Below, one piece after another: positions 17,727 to 27,348 of a DNA stretch of 64,000 nt. Position 1 is the stretch's first letter, and each line of letters starts with the position of its first letter. The notes beneath the pieces were generated by a model that saw only the letters and a program-made list of their open reading frames with translations, was not told where the DNA came from and made no database searches. Source of the DNA: Fluctibacter corallii. GTDB taxonomy: Bacteria; Pseudomonadota; Gammaproteobacteria; Enterobacterales; Alteromonadaceae. The DNA is taken from assembly GCF_025751585.1 (NCBI RefSeq), contig NZ_JAOWKX010000001.1, positions 496,259 through 560,258 of the forward strand. Reading direction: 5' to 3'. The position numbers and the translations under genes were made by a program.

Positions 17727-19718
17727 ATGAAAAAGTATATTTTAATTCTTATGATCTTGGTTTTTATTGGTATCTTTCATCATCTATACAATACGCCGAC
17801 CAGCCAAAAAAAACTAGATGATAAAGCTCTTACGGTTGGTAAAGCTACTACAATTGATGAACAGTATTTTTTTGAACCTTTATCAAACCTACCAATAAAC
17901 AATGACATCGATAAAAACGATTATTTTTGCGAAAAATATCTTTATAAACTTTCAATATCTAAGGGTAAAATTAATGAAGTCACAAATGCAATTATTGAAA
18001 TAATAGTCTCTAACTATATAAAATATGGAGATGATAAAGTAATAGATTTTTCGTCTTTATTAAGTGGAGTAGGAGTAAATAAATCTCGTGCAATTCGATA
18101 CGATAATGTGAAATTATTCTCAAACTTCCAAACACTCAGTAATCGTTTGCCCACAGCTACTCCCAAAAGTATGTATTTACTAAACCAGAAATTTAATAAC
18201 GCCTCACTCAAAAGCTTAACGAGCGAAATAAAAAAGAAATCTTTAGAGAAAAATGCTCTCTACCTTTCAAATGGAAAACTTAAAACCCTACTCAGCTATA
18301 TTATAGAAAGATATCATTCATCAGCCGAATTTGATATAGATATCCTTATTGATTTAAACTTCGATATTACCGAGTTTGATCTAAAAGTTGCCACATCAAA
18401 CAATTTACCAAAGTTACATTTAGAAAAACTATATAACGCAAGTACCGTAGACGCAAATTTTATTTTTACTGATAATTTAGTGTATGAATCTCTTGCAACA
18501 GTCGCTCTAAAATCAGGAAGTTATGAAAATACGATATTTTGGAAAAATTACGGCAGCTCACTTACTCCTGACATATTTAATTTAAAATTATTAACCAGTT
18601 TGGAAGAAATATATCCACCAAATGAAATCAAAAACATTCTTAGGGAGTCACTTAGCGAGACGTTTTCATTTAACGAATATACTCGACTTATTACTAAATA
18701 TAATTTTTCAGAATTTGACTTGAAGAATATCACTATAATTGATAGTCTGGATAGTGTTCTTGATGAGAAGCAGATCATTCAGTCTCATGAAATAAAAAAT
18801 GATGTATTTAGTTATTTAGTTAATACGCTTTTACCAAAGTTTGATACAAAAAATAAATGTTTTGAACCATTAGGAAAAAGATTAGCCGAGTATGTATTTT
18901 CAAATTACAAATCGAAACCCAACATAGTAGAAAAACATGCAAACTTATATACAAATAAAGATTTTAGTTCAGAGATATTTGAAGCTGAGCTGAAATATGA
19001 TGACTCCAAGATAATAGAACAAACTTTATCCGCTCTTGGAGATTTAGAAGGAAAACGAGCGGTTCACCAATACAGAAAAACTGTACGTAAAAAATTAGTA
19101 GAGGGCATAGAGAAAGAGATTGAAGAAAACGATGAGCTTAAAGCGTTAAGCTATATTATAGAAGAGGCAATCAAACTTGCCCAAAAAGGTTTATGGTCTG
19201 AGGCTATCCAACTGCTTAATAATAGCGGCCTCGAGGACAATACGGCTTATGACACGTTAATTTATATAGCTTTGTCACATAAAGCGCCGATAGAAGTTAT
19301 GCTCGATCTTCTTGAAAAGGGAGCAACTTTACCTCTAGATTCAAACCGCATTCTAATAGCTACAAATAATGTCAAAGCAGCAGAAGCTCTTTTGGAACAT
19401 GGCTTAAATTTGGGTTTTTCTCAAGCTCCATTGTTTGAACCTATTACCTTTGCCGTAAGCGTAGAATCCTTAGAGATGCTAAAGTTTTTACTTTCAAATG
19501 GGGTGAGCGTACCAAAGATTGAATTGGGTTTCGACCCGTTACTAATAGTGTTGGATAATTTCAATATATCTTTCTCAGAGCCTGAATATATAGAGGTATT
19601 ACTTTTTGCTGGAAACCCAGTTAATCACAGCCACTATAAGATGGTTGAAGAAATGAAATCTATAGATCCTATTTCATATCAATATATCAGCAACTACTTC
19701 CCAGAGTTAATTTATTAG
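17727..19718 (+). CDS. Membrane-anchored protein with C-terminal ankyrin-like repeats, unknown function
   Basis: A 663-residue, very AT-rich gene. One N-terminal transmembrane segment (residues about 4-20, ILILMILVFIGIFHHL) should place the rest in the periplasm. Residues about 30-440 are helical with no family I know. A charged helical stretch follows (KLVEGIEKEIEENDELKAL). Residues about 500-650 look like ankyrin repeats, for example PIEVMLDLLEKGATLPLD, AAEALLEHGLNLGF and SLEMLKFLLSNGVSVPK. A GGAAAG ribosome-binding site precedes ATG 17727. It lies 59 bases after the secreted Cys-rich gene and 19 bases before a small membrane protein. The repeats suggest protein binding; no function is claimed. 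Confidence 0.78.
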   Translation: MKKYILILMILVFIGIFHHLYNTPTSQKKLDDKALTVGKATTIDEQYFFEPLSNLPINNDIDKNDYFCEKYLYKLSISKGKINEVTNAIIEIIVSNYIKYGDDKVIDFSSLLSGVGVNKSRAIRYDNVKLFSNFQTLSNRLPTATPKSMYLLNQKFNNASLKSLTSEIKKKSLEKNALYLSNGKLKTLLSYIIERYHSSAEFDIDILIDLNFDITEFDLKVATSNNLPKLHLEKLYNASTVDANFIFTDNLVYESLATVALKSGSYENTIFWKNYGSSLTPDIFNLKLLTSLEEIYPPNEIKNILRESLSETFSFNEYTRLITKYNFSEFDLKNITIIDSLDSVLDEKQIIQSHEIKNDVFSYLVNTLLPKFDTKNKCFEPLGKRLAEYVFSNYKSKPNIVEKHANLYTNKDFSSEIFEAELKYDDSKIIEQTLSALGDLEGKRAVHQYRKTVRKKLVEGIEKEIEENDELKALSYIIEEAIKLAQKGLWSEAIQLLNNSGLEDNTAYDTLIYIALSHKAPIEVMLDLLEKGATLPLDSNRILIATNNVKAAEALLEHGLNLGFSQAPLFEPITFAVSVESLEMLKFLLSNGVSVPKIELGFDPLLIVLDNFNISFSEPEYIEVLLFAGNPVNHSHYKMVEEMKSIDPISYQYISNYFPELIY

Positions 19719-19737
19719 ATTTTTAAGGAGAGTGACT

Positions 19738-19941
19738 ATGTACTTCAAGGATTTTTCTAGGCGAGACTTAATAGAATATGTAGCTGTGGGTTCATTACTT
19801 TTTGTGCTAGTCGGATTTGTAGATTTGAGCCTACCAACTATTATACTGAGTATTTTACTAGCATACACTCACGAACAGACCATTAAACAGAGAATCCAAA
19901 TAAGAAAATTAAACGTCAATATTGAAAAGAATTCAGAATAA
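19738..19941 (+). CDS. Small membrane protein, unknown function
   Basis: A 67-residue protein with a hydrophobic core (YVAVGSLLFVLVGFVDLS, then PTIILSILLAYTH) that could form one or two membrane helices, followed by a basic tail. AAGGAG is seven bases before ATG 19738, a strong ribosome-binding site; an in-frame GTG two codons upstream is too close to it. It is 19 bases after the ankyrin-like gene, so the two are probably co-transcribed. I recognise no family. Confidence 0.65.
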   Translation: MYFKDFSRRDLIEYVAVGSLLFVLVGFVDLSLPTIILSILLAYTHEQTIKQRIQIRKLNVNIEKNSE

Positions 19942-20169
19942 CTTCAATACACTCTATTTTGAGGCTCTAATTGATCTTTGAGACAGTCTATCACTGCATC
20001 TCCTGTATATGGGATGCAGTGATATAAAAACTGACTAAATGTGAAGCACCCCCTAACCTCTTGTTCACTTCCCAATTAGACATCAGCCTTTTGAATTTGC
20101 GCAACAACCGGTAATTTTTGTGGGGTACGCCGCCAGTGCCACATGGGCCTTTTATAGATGCTGTAGTGC

Positions 20170-21046
<877 letters not shown>

Positions 21047-21395
21047 TTAACACGAGTGTTTCATAGAGTCCAACATCAATAGAGCGGAAGCCTTTTTAAA
21101 GTGTCCATTTATTGTTCAAGTCGTACGATTTGTTTCTCTAAATCACGTATCTCTCGTTGTTCAACTGTCATTGGAGAAGCATGCGGCGTCTTTCCTGCAC
21201 GTTCTTCACATAACTGCTTTACCCACTTTCCAATCGTGGAATAGCCGACACCCATTGCTACAGATGCTTCTTTATTGCTGTAACCTTGATCAGCAACTAA
21301 TTGTGCAGTCTCAAGGAAAGCGTTCTGAATTCAGGAGTGAAATTGGAGCCTTTCTTCTTTGCCAATTCGGCATCTAAATTTTGCTTTGCTGCCAT
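21047..21395 (-). pseudogene. IS3-family transposase OrfA, frameshifted
   Basis: Starting at ATG 21395, the first 24 codons read into NFTPEFR, where the frame is lost. In another frame LETAQLVADQGYSNKEAS continues with MGVGYSTIGKWVKQL (the helix-turn-helix) and IRDLEKQIVRLEQ (the leucine-zipper-like end). After a stop, FKKASALLM continues in a third frame. These are the conserved landmarks of IS3-group OrfA. At least two frame changes inactivate it. Confidence 0.88.
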
Positions 21396-21439
21396 AATAA
21401 CAGCTCTAATCAGGTGGTCAAATCAACTATGCCACCACA

Positions 21440-21881
21440 TGCGCAACTAACTGGAATTCTTTCATAAGATAGGCTGCAAGGCAACCTTAAAGCTCCCCTA
21501 ACTATTTAATCCTTGCCATTTTTCTCAGTTCAGGGAGACCAGTAATTAAAAACCAGCAAATAATTACAAGCGGATAGAGATAACATTAATACCTTAATCC
21601 TATATCGCGAGGAAATTCACATCGCCTAAGCCATAGAAAACCTAACAGTGAGATTCGCAACCCACAATAAAACGTAAGCTATACACCTTTGATGCCGTAA
21701 ATAAAAAGCTGATTAACCATGTTATTTGAAGTGCGTCAAAAAAAATTGCAATACCTATATGAACTGGCGACAAGCGATGAGCCGTTTTATGATTGAATTT
21801 GAAAAACGGCTCACCGCTCATGTTTAACACTGGCAGATACACCGAATCTGTTACAGGGTCAATAAAAGTGGTTTGTAGTAG
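21440..21881. other. Gene-free stretch between IS remnant and DUF2989-like lipoprotein
   Basis: About 440 bases with no convincing coding region. A 66-codon open frame on the minus strand (21642-21842) has no ribosome-binding site and no recognisable motif. This is probably decayed sequence at the right edge of the accessory island. Confidence 0.5.
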
Positions 21882-22736
21882 TTAAATAAGCTTTTTAGGA
21901 AATGCCGACATATCTCGGCTCAGCCATTTTGCATCAAAGAGCAACGAATCCACCTCTTTTTGAGCTTTATTAATCTCTCTGTCCGACATGTTTTGATAGA
22001 GCTTAAAGTAGTCGGCATTGATTTTGGCTTGCTGCTCATCTCTTGCGCTATATAACCCTTGCCAAATTGCTGCCTTTAATTTATCGCCTTTATTCAAATA
22101 GTACCCAACATAAAACTCATACACTCTAGGCTGAATATCGGATATCACGTCAGCGCGCTTAAGTGCTTTTTTCGCGTAAGTTCTCGCCCTTTCTGGACTT
22201 TCAGCTGCAAACTCCATCATCAACGCTACAAACACATCGGTATGGACCTGCTTCACCATATCTACACCGTTCATCATTGACTCCAGATAATCACGCTTCT
22301 GGGTCTTCTTCCATAACCAAAGATTAACTTCAGGTCTTACAATTCCATTTGTTTCTTTGATGATCTGCTTCTGCATTTCGGGAATATTGACGATGGTTTG
22401 CATCTGCGACTGCTTATCTTTTTTGCGCCGAATATTCTCAGAAATATACGCATCCTCTAAACAGACTTTATATTTATCAAGCGTAGATAGCGCTTCGTAA
22501 GCACTTAAGGATGACTGTTTCTCTCTATGAATAGCTAAAGCTTTAATCGTGTCACTACGTGGAATAGTGCATAGCGCACCAGAATGGGTAGAGTCGCAAA
22601 TATCGCCATATTCATCACAGATTGTCCAGATAGAGCTTTCTGACACAGGTTGCTTTTCACAGCCTTGTAAAAGCACTAGCAAACTAATCAATATGAGCAG
22701 TGGGTTTACCACTGATTTTTGCTTAATTAAATCCAT
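21882..22736 (-). CDS. Lipoprotein, probably DUF2989 family
   Basis: A 284-residue lipoprotein with a signal peptide ending in the lipobox LLQGC. The N-terminal Cys-rich segment (IWTICDEYGDICDSTHSG then LCTIPRSDTIKAL) resembles the DUF2989 lipoproteins of Vibrio and Shewanella. That assignment is from memory and should be checked with a profile search. The C-terminal part is helical and TPR-like (ERARTYAKKALKRAD). ATG 22736 is preferred over TTG 22745 because GAGG sits between them. It is on the same strand as sspB, about 200 bases downstream, and separated from it by a terminator, so it probably has its own promoter. Confidence 0.75.
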   Translation of the reverse strand: MDLIKQKSVVNPLLILISLLVLLQGCEKQPVSESSIWTICDEYGDICDSTHSGALCTIPRSDTIKALAIHREKQSSLSAYEALSTLDKYKVCLEDAYISENIRRKKDKQSQMQTIVNIPEMQKQIIKETNGIVRPEVNLWLWKKTQKRDYLESMMNGVDMVKQVHTDVFVALMMEFAAESPERARTYAKKALKRADVISDIQPRVYEFYVGYYLNKGDKLKAAIWQGLYSARDEQQAKINADYFKLYQNMSDREINKAQKEVDSLLFDAKWLSRDMSAFPKKLI

Positions 22737-22917
22737 AATCCTCAATCTTGACAGCGATATATTCAGGAATCTTCAAAAGTATATCAGAACTAATTAAGAT
22801 TGAAGCTTGTTTCGTAGACAATACTCAGAGCCACCTTTTTTCTATTCTGGCAAGAGGGCATCGTAGACGGGTCCACAAAAGCGTTTGTTAGATAGAGCAA
22901 ATATTATAGGACTGGCA

Positions 22918-22941
22918 GAAAAAAGACGCCGAAGCGTCTTT
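22918..22941 (-). terminator. Intrinsic terminator after sspB
   Basis: On the minus strand AAAGACGC pairs with GCGTCTTT around a TTCG tetraloop, followed by a run of T. It begins directly after the sspB stop codon. The plus strand also has a short T run, so it could act in both directions. Confidence 0.9.
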
Positions 22942-23460
22942 TTATTTTACAATCTTAAGGGTCGGTTTTCCTTTAGGACGTGGAGGCGCTCCTTCAGGTG
23001 CCGATGTTTCAGAAGTGATGTTAACCCCCGACGAAGTCTCAGATGATGCCTTGGGCGAAGTCTCGGATGAAGTCTCGGATGAAGTCTCCGACGAGGTCTC
23101 GGGCAACGCATCAATCGTACCCTCGGCCTCATCATAATCTTCCGGCGTAAATACCGTACCAGCACCATTCTCACGCGCGTAAATAGCAAGTACTGCGCGA
23201 TATGGAACGCAAAGTGAACGGGCTACACCACCAAATCGGGCTTCAAACGTGATGTCCACATTCCCCATATTCAACTTTACGCACGCGCCTGTAGAGATGT
23301 TTAAGACGATTTGACCGTCTTTCACATGCTCTTGAGGGACGAGCGTGCCAGATATCGTTGCATCTACAACAATATAGGGCGTTAGGTCGTTATCAACGAT
23401 CCACTCATAAAAAGCACGCAGTAGATAAGGTTGATTTGATGTCATTTTAAATGAGGACAT
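22942..23460 (-). CDS. sspB: ClpXP protease specificity-enhancing factor SspB
   Basis: SspB tethers ssrA-tagged and other substrates to ClpXP. The folded substrate-binding domain is at residues about 6-115 (PYLLRAFYEWIVDNDLTPYIVVDA, then VLNISTGACVKLNMGN and RFGGVARSLCVPYRAVLAIYARENG). A flexible linker follows, and the C-terminus GKPTLKIVK is the ClpX-docking tail, comparable to PALRVVK in E. coli. The linker is unusual: it contains an ETSS-type repeat of about four to five units encoded by 12-base tandem DNA repeats. It starts nine bases after the sspA stop. An internal ATG five codons in (23445) is an alternative start. Confidence 0.95.
   Translation of the reverse strand: MSSFKMTSNQPYLLRAFYEWIVDNDLTPYIVVDATISGTLVPQEHVKDGQIVLNISTGACVKLNMGNVDITFEARFGGVARSLCVPYRAVLAIYARENGAGTVFTPEDYDEAEGTIDALPETSSETSSETSSETSPKASSETSSGVNITSETSAPEGAPPRPKGKPTLKIVK
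23030..23103 (-). repeat. 12-base tandem repeat inside sspB linker
   Basis: Units of the form GAGACTTCATCC/GAGACTTCGTCG repeat several times in frame and encode ETSS. One degenerate unit reads SPKAS. Copy number can change by replication slippage without breaking the frame, which would lengthen or shorten only the flexible tether. Confidence 0.85.
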
Positions 23461-23469
23461 GGCGCAATC

Positions 23470-24102
23470 TTACAATGGATCTCGAATCTCTCTTTCTTGG
23501 TCAGTCAATGACGCTTTGAAAGAGTTTCGATCAAAAATTCGGCTCATGTAACCATGAATTTCTTTGCTACCATTGCCTGTTAACTCGATACCTAGCAACG
23601 GCAAACGCCAAAGTAGCGGTGCCAAGTAACAATCAACTAAGCTAAACTCTTCACTCATAAAATATGGTGTTTCAGCAAAAAGTGGTGCAATGCTCAACAG
23701 CCCTTCACGTAATTCTGAGCGCGCAGTGTCAACGTCACCTTCTTTCTTAAGTACTTTTTCTGCTAACACGTACCAGTCATTTTGGATACGATGCATCATC
23801 AAACGACTCTGACCACGAGAAACCGGATAAACAGGCATCAATGGAGGATGCGGAAAGCGCTCATCCAAATATTCCATAATGATATGAGAGTTGTACAATA
23901 CCAACTCACGATCAACCAATGTAGGTACCGTACCATAAGGATTAAGATCAATCAGATCTTCAGGCAGGTTATTTGGATCTGTGTAGCTGATTTCTACGCC
24001 TACCCCTTTCTCAGCAAGAACAATTCTTACTTGGTGACTATAAATGTCTGACGTGTCCGAAAACAGAGTCATGATAGAGCGTTTATTTGCGGCTACAGCC
24101 AT
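23470..24102 (-). CDS. sspA: Stringent starvation protein A (RNA-polymerase-associated, GST fold)
   Basis: SspA binds RNA polymerase and alters transcription during starvation and acid stress. The 210 residues follow E. coli SspA closely, starting MAVAANKRSIMTLFS, then IYSHQVRIVLAEKGV and MEYLDERFPHPPLMPVYPVSRG, and near the C-terminus FSLVDCYLAPLLWRLP. It has a thioredoxin-like N-terminal and an all-helical C-terminal GST domain. GGAGGA six bases before ATG 24102 fixes the start. It is followed by sspB in the usual order, and the petC terminator separates it from the bc1 operon upstream. Confidence 0.98.
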   Translation of the reverse strand: MAVAANKRSIMTLFSDTSDIYSHQVRIVLAEKGVGVEISYTDPNNLPEDLIDLNPYGTVPTLVDRELVLYNSHIIMEYLDERFPHPPLMPVYPVSRGQSRLMMHRIQNDWYVLAEKVLKKEGDVDTARSELREGLLSIAPLFAETPYFMSEEFSLVDCYLAPLLWRLPLLGIELTGNGSKEIHGYMSRIFDRNSFKASLTDQEREIRDPL

Positions 24103-24225
24103 TAACTATCCTCCAGGAACTGTGTCATCCTCGTTTTACGTTATCGACAATATTAAGCCGACCCACCTTGGAATATATAGCTATTCCTGAAGATTCAAAA
24201 AACAGATGACAATAATGTTATTTAG

Positions 24226-24262
24226 CAAAAAAGGGGCAAAACCCTTTCGGTTCTACCCCTTC
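24226..24262 (-). terminator. Intrinsic terminator after petC
   Basis: On the minus strand AAGGGG...ACC pairs with GGT...CCCCTT (24261-24231) around a GAAA loop, with a small internal mismatch, and is followed by TTTTTTG. It ends the petABC transcript about 30 bases after the petC stop. Confidence 0.85.
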
Positions 24263-24288
24263 GCGATTATACCTTATTTTTTGGCAGA

Positions 24289-25023
24289 TTAATGCACGTC
24301 ACGCCAATATTCTTTCTTCAACAACAATGCGAAGACAAAAAATACGAAGATAAACACTAGCGCCCAACGACCAATACTCTCTGATTTTAAGCGCGTAGGT
24401 TCGCCGGTATATACCAAGTAGTTAACTAAATCCAGTACAGCTTTATCGTATTCTTCAGCACTGAGTTCGCCACTACCGTCGGCTTTTATGCCTACATCAC
24501 GTTCTACTTCTTCACCATCCACCATCGCTTTTTCTGTTGTTAAACGAGGAACTCCCTGAAGACCTTGCAGCACATGCGGCATCCCAACATCAGGGAATAC
24601 TTTGTTATTCACACCGAATGGTCGGTTTTCGTCTACATAAAAAGTACGAAGGTACGTATATAGCCAGTCTGCACCACGAACACGCGCAACCAATGTTAAA
24701 TCAGGAGGCGGTGCACCAAACCATTTAGCAGCTGACTCAATTGGCATCGCATTTTTAATATGAACACCAACACTCTCACCAGTAAACTGAAGATGCTCTT
24801 GGCCTAATTCTAGCGGAATATCCAAGTCTTCAAAGGTACGCTGATAGCGTTGATATTGCATCTGGTGACATCCCAAGCAATAGTTTTGGAAAATTTTTGC
24901 ACCACTTTGTAACGACGCTTTATCAGTCAAGTCATACTCTGCTGTGTCTAACGGGTAGTTAGACCCTGCAGAAAACGCAACACCTGGTACCAGAAGTGCG
25001 ATGATCATTAAAAGTTTTTTCAT
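24289..25023 (-). CDS. petC: Ubiquinol-cytochrome c reductase, cytochrome c1
   Basis: Haem-c subunit of the bc1 complex that passes electrons from the Rieske protein to soluble cytochrome c. The Sec signal peptide is residues 1-18. The CxxCH haem site is C49-LG-C52-H53, and a probable axial Met is in VFPDVGMPHVLQG. A C-terminal membrane anchor is at about 222-240 (ALVFIFVFFVFALLL). The 244-residue length is typical. The start ATG overlaps the petB stop by four bases (ATGA), so translation is coupled. Confidence 0.98.
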   Translation of the reverse strand: MKKLLMIIALLVPGVAFSAGSNYPLDTAEYDLTDKASLQSGAKIFQNYCLGCHQMQYQRYQRTFEDLDIPLELGQEHLQFTGESVGVHIKNAMPIESAAKWFGAPPPDLTLVARVRGADWLYTYLRTFYVDENRPFGVNNKVFPDVGMPHVLQGLQGVPRLTTEKAMVDGEEVERDVGIKADGSGELSAEEYDKAVLDLVNYLVYTGEPTRLKSESIGRWALVFIFVFFVFALLLKKEYWRDVH

Positions 25024-26285
25024 TTAGTAATCCTCTCTGGTACAGGCTTAGTGTTCTCATTTTTACTGTACATCCATAATAATCCGAAGAAACCGAAGTA
25101 CATTAAAGTGGCGATCTGAGACGCAACAATCTTCCAGTTCTCCTGAGGCGTTCCACCAAGGTAACCTAAGAAAATGAATACAATCGCGAATACGATCAGG
25201 TTCCATTTATGGATGCCTGCACGGTAGCGCCAAGAACGTACTTTTCCACGATCAATCCAAGGCAACAATGCTAACGCAATTATCGCTGCAAACATTGCAA
25301 TAACACCGAATAGTTTTTCTGGAACTGCTTTCAGAATCGCGTAAAACGGAGTGAAATACCATACAGGGAAAATGTGTTCAGGCGTTTTGAGTGGGTTGGC
25401 AATTTCAAAGTTAGGATGCTCTAGGAATTTGCCTCCCATTTCAGGCGCAAAGAACAGTACATAGCAGAAACCAAACAAGAATATCGTAAAGGCTACTAAG
25501 TCTTTTAATACGATATGTGGGAAGAAAGGAACAACATCGTCAACAATGTCATACTTGTTCGTATAGTATTCATGCATCTTAAATTTGGTTTTCTCTTCTT
25601 CCGATAAAGAGCCTTTAGGACGCTTCACTTCAACGCCATCAGGATTGTTAGAACCCACCTCATGAAGTGCCACAATATGTAGGAATACCAAAATAACAAT
25701 AACCAAAGGCAATGCGATAACATGCAATGCGAAGAAACGGTTCAAGGTAGCGCCAGAAATAACATAATCACCTTGAATCCATACTACCAAATCTTCACCA
25801 ATGACAGGAATTGCACCAAACAATGATACGATTACCTGCGCGCCCCAGTAAGACATTTGTCCCCAAGGAAGTACATATCCCATGAAGGCTTCAGCCATAA
25901 GCGCTAAATAGATGAACATCCCGAACAGCCACAGTAATTCACGCGGTTTCTGATAAGAACCGTAAATCATGCCTCTGAACATGTGCATATACACTACGAT
26001 GAAGAATGCAGATGCACCCGTAGAATGCATATAACGAAGCAACCAGCCGTATTCAACATCACGCATGATATATTCTACTGAAGCAAATGCTTGCTCTGCA
26101 GACGGTGTATAGCTCATCGTTAGCCAAATACCAGTTACGATCTGGTTTACCAAAACGATAGTCGCTAGGAAACCAAATACGTACCAGAAGTTCATATTTT
26201 TAGGTGCAGGGTATTGGATGGCGTGCATATTCGCAACGCGCATCATTGGAATGCGTTTTTCAATCCAGTCTAAAAATGCGTTCAT
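25020..26285 (-). CDS. petB: Ubiquinol-cytochrome c reductase, cytochrome b
   Basis: The integral membrane subunit of the bc1 complex, carrying two b haems and the two quinone sites. It has 421 residues and at least eight hydrophobic helices. LLRYMHSTGASAFFIVVYMHMFRG and RFFALHVIALPLVIVILVFLHIVALHEVGSNNP contain the haem-ligand His pairs. The Qo-site PEWY motif reads PVWY here (FPVWYFTPFYAILKAVP), a variant I recall from beta/gammaproteobacteria. It begins five bases after petA and overlaps petC, so the order is petA-petB-petC in one operon. Confidence 0.98.
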   Translation of the reverse strand: MNAFLDWIEKRIPMMRVANMHAIQYPAPKNMNFWYVFGFLATIVLVNQIVTGIWLTMSYTPSAEQAFASVEYIMRDVEYGWLLRYMHSTGASAFFIVVYMHMFRGMIYGSYQKPRELLWLFGMFIYLALMAEAFMGYVLPWGQMSYWGAQVIVSLFGAIPVIGEDLVVWIQGDYVISGATLNRFFALHVIALPLVIVILVFLHIVALHEVGSNNPDGVEVKRPKGSLSEEEKTKFKMHEYYTNKYDIVDDVVPFFPHIVLKDLVAFTIFLFGFCYVLFFAPEMGGKFLEHPNFEIANPLKTPEHIFPVWYFTPFYAILKAVPEKLFGVIAMFAAIIALALLPWIDRGKVRSWRYRAGIHKWNLIVFAIVFIFLGYLGGTPQENWKIVASQIATLMYFGFFGLLWMYSKNENTKPVPERITK

Positions 26286-26290
26286 GCTGA

Positions 26291-26920
26291 TTAAGCCTCC
26301 GCCTCAGAACCAATCAAAATGGTTGAATCGTCGATATACATGTAAGGCGGCACAACTAGGTTTAGTGGCGCGGGAACACTTTCAAATACGCGGCCAGCCA
26401 TGTCGAACTTAGAGCCGTGACAAGGACAGAAAAAGCCATCTTGCACACCTTCAACAATCTCTTCAAATGCACCATCTTTCAGGTGTTGAGGAGAGCAGCC
26501 CAAGTGCGTACAAATACCGACTAAAACCAAATATTCTTCTTTTAAAGAACGGTATCTATTTTGAGCGAAAGTAGGTTGCTGCTCTTGTTCAGAATTAGGG
26601 TCTTTCAACTTATCTTCGTGACCTGCAAGCGCCTCCAAAATTTCTGGCGTACGACGCACAATCCATACAGGCTTGCTTCGCCACATTACACGAATAAGCT
26701 GGCCGGGCTCAACTTTGCTAATATCTACTTCCACGTCGGCACCCGCAGCACGTGCTTTCGCACTCGGGTTCCAAGAAGCAACAAAAGGTACAGCCGCACC
26801 TACAGCACCGGCGCCACCAACAACTGCAGTCGCAATTGTCAGAAATCGACGACGTGTGTTGTCTTGCGGTTCGCTGTTGGCTAAAGACGAATCGTTAGCA
26901 TCTACAGATACATCGCTCAT
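26291..26920 (-). CDS. petA: Ubiquinol-cytochrome c reductase, Rieske iron-sulfur subunit
   Basis: 2Fe-2S subunit of the bc1 complex. I place the start at ATG 26920, with GGAG upstream, giving 209 residues; the longer open frame adds 20 unlikely residues. A twin-arginine-type anchor (TRRRFLTIATAVVGGAGAVGA, residues 22-42) targets the folded protein to the membrane. The cluster-binding boxes are CTHLGC and CPCHGS near residues 138-170. It heads the petABC operon. A Fur-box-like sequence lies about 225 bases upstream. Confidence 0.97.
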   Translation of the reverse strand: MSDVSVDANDSSLANSEPQDNTRRRFLTIATAVVGGAGAVGAAVPFVASWNPSAKARAAGADVEVDISKVEPGQLIRVMWRSKPVWIVRRTPEILEALAGHEDKLKDPNSEQEQQPTFAQNRYRSLKEEYLVLVGICTHLGCSPQHLKDGAFEEIVEGVQDGFFCPCHGSKFDMAGRVFESVPAPLNLVVPPYMYIDDSTILIGSEAEA

Positions 26921-27143
26921 CCACTTTTCTCCAAGGGTCGGATTACAGTGATACTTCTCGTGTTGTTCCCTTATACGCAAAAATTGCCGAATTGGTTGAC
27001 AAAATCACTAAGGCGAAAATCACAAGAAATCATGGTTTTACTTATAACAGGAAATGATAAAAGAAAACCCCTGAAAAAGACAAGGAAATAGATAAGAAAA
27101 GCCGAATAAATCAATGCTATGGTGTAAATAAAACGGCCTTCTT

Positions 27144-27162
27144 GAGAACCATTCTCATTATC
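27144..27162. promoter_or_regulatory. Candidate Fur box upstream of petABC
   Basis: On the minus strand the 19 bases GATAATGAGAATGGTTCTC agree with the Fur consensus GATAATGATAATCATTATC at 15 of 19 positions by my count. GATAAT could at the same time be a -10 element for petABC. Iron control of an iron-rich complex is plausible, but the site is unproven. The rest of the 26921-27288 interval shows no gene; an 80-codon open frame there lacks any support. Confidence 0.45.
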
Positions 27163-27288
27163 AGAAAATATCCCTCTCAAAGCCAGCGCCAAATGAAAAT
27201 AAAATGTTGCCAAACTTTACCTTTACCTAACATATGAATTTAAAGATCTGCGCCACGTTACCGTTGCCACACAACTCGCCTCAAAGGC

Positions 27289-27316
27289 AAAAAAAAACCC
27301 GGCAAATGCCGGGTTT
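27289..27316 (-). terminator. Intrinsic terminator after rpsI
   Basis: On the minus strand AAACCCGGCA (27316-27307) pairs with TGCCGGGTTT (27304-27295) with a minimal loop, and T runs on for nine bases. It separates the ribosomal-protein operon from petABC. Confidence 0.92.
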
Positions 27317-27348
27317 CTTGTAATGCTGTACACAATGTACAAAACGAA

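Noticed and set aside
21642-21842. 66-codon minus-strand frame
   Set aside because: No start signal, motif or neighbour support; it lies in apparently decayed sequence beside the IS remnant.
26971-27213. 80-codon minus-strand frame upstream of petA
   Set aside because: No homology is recognised and no ribosome-binding site is visible; it covers the probable petABC promoter and Fur-like site.
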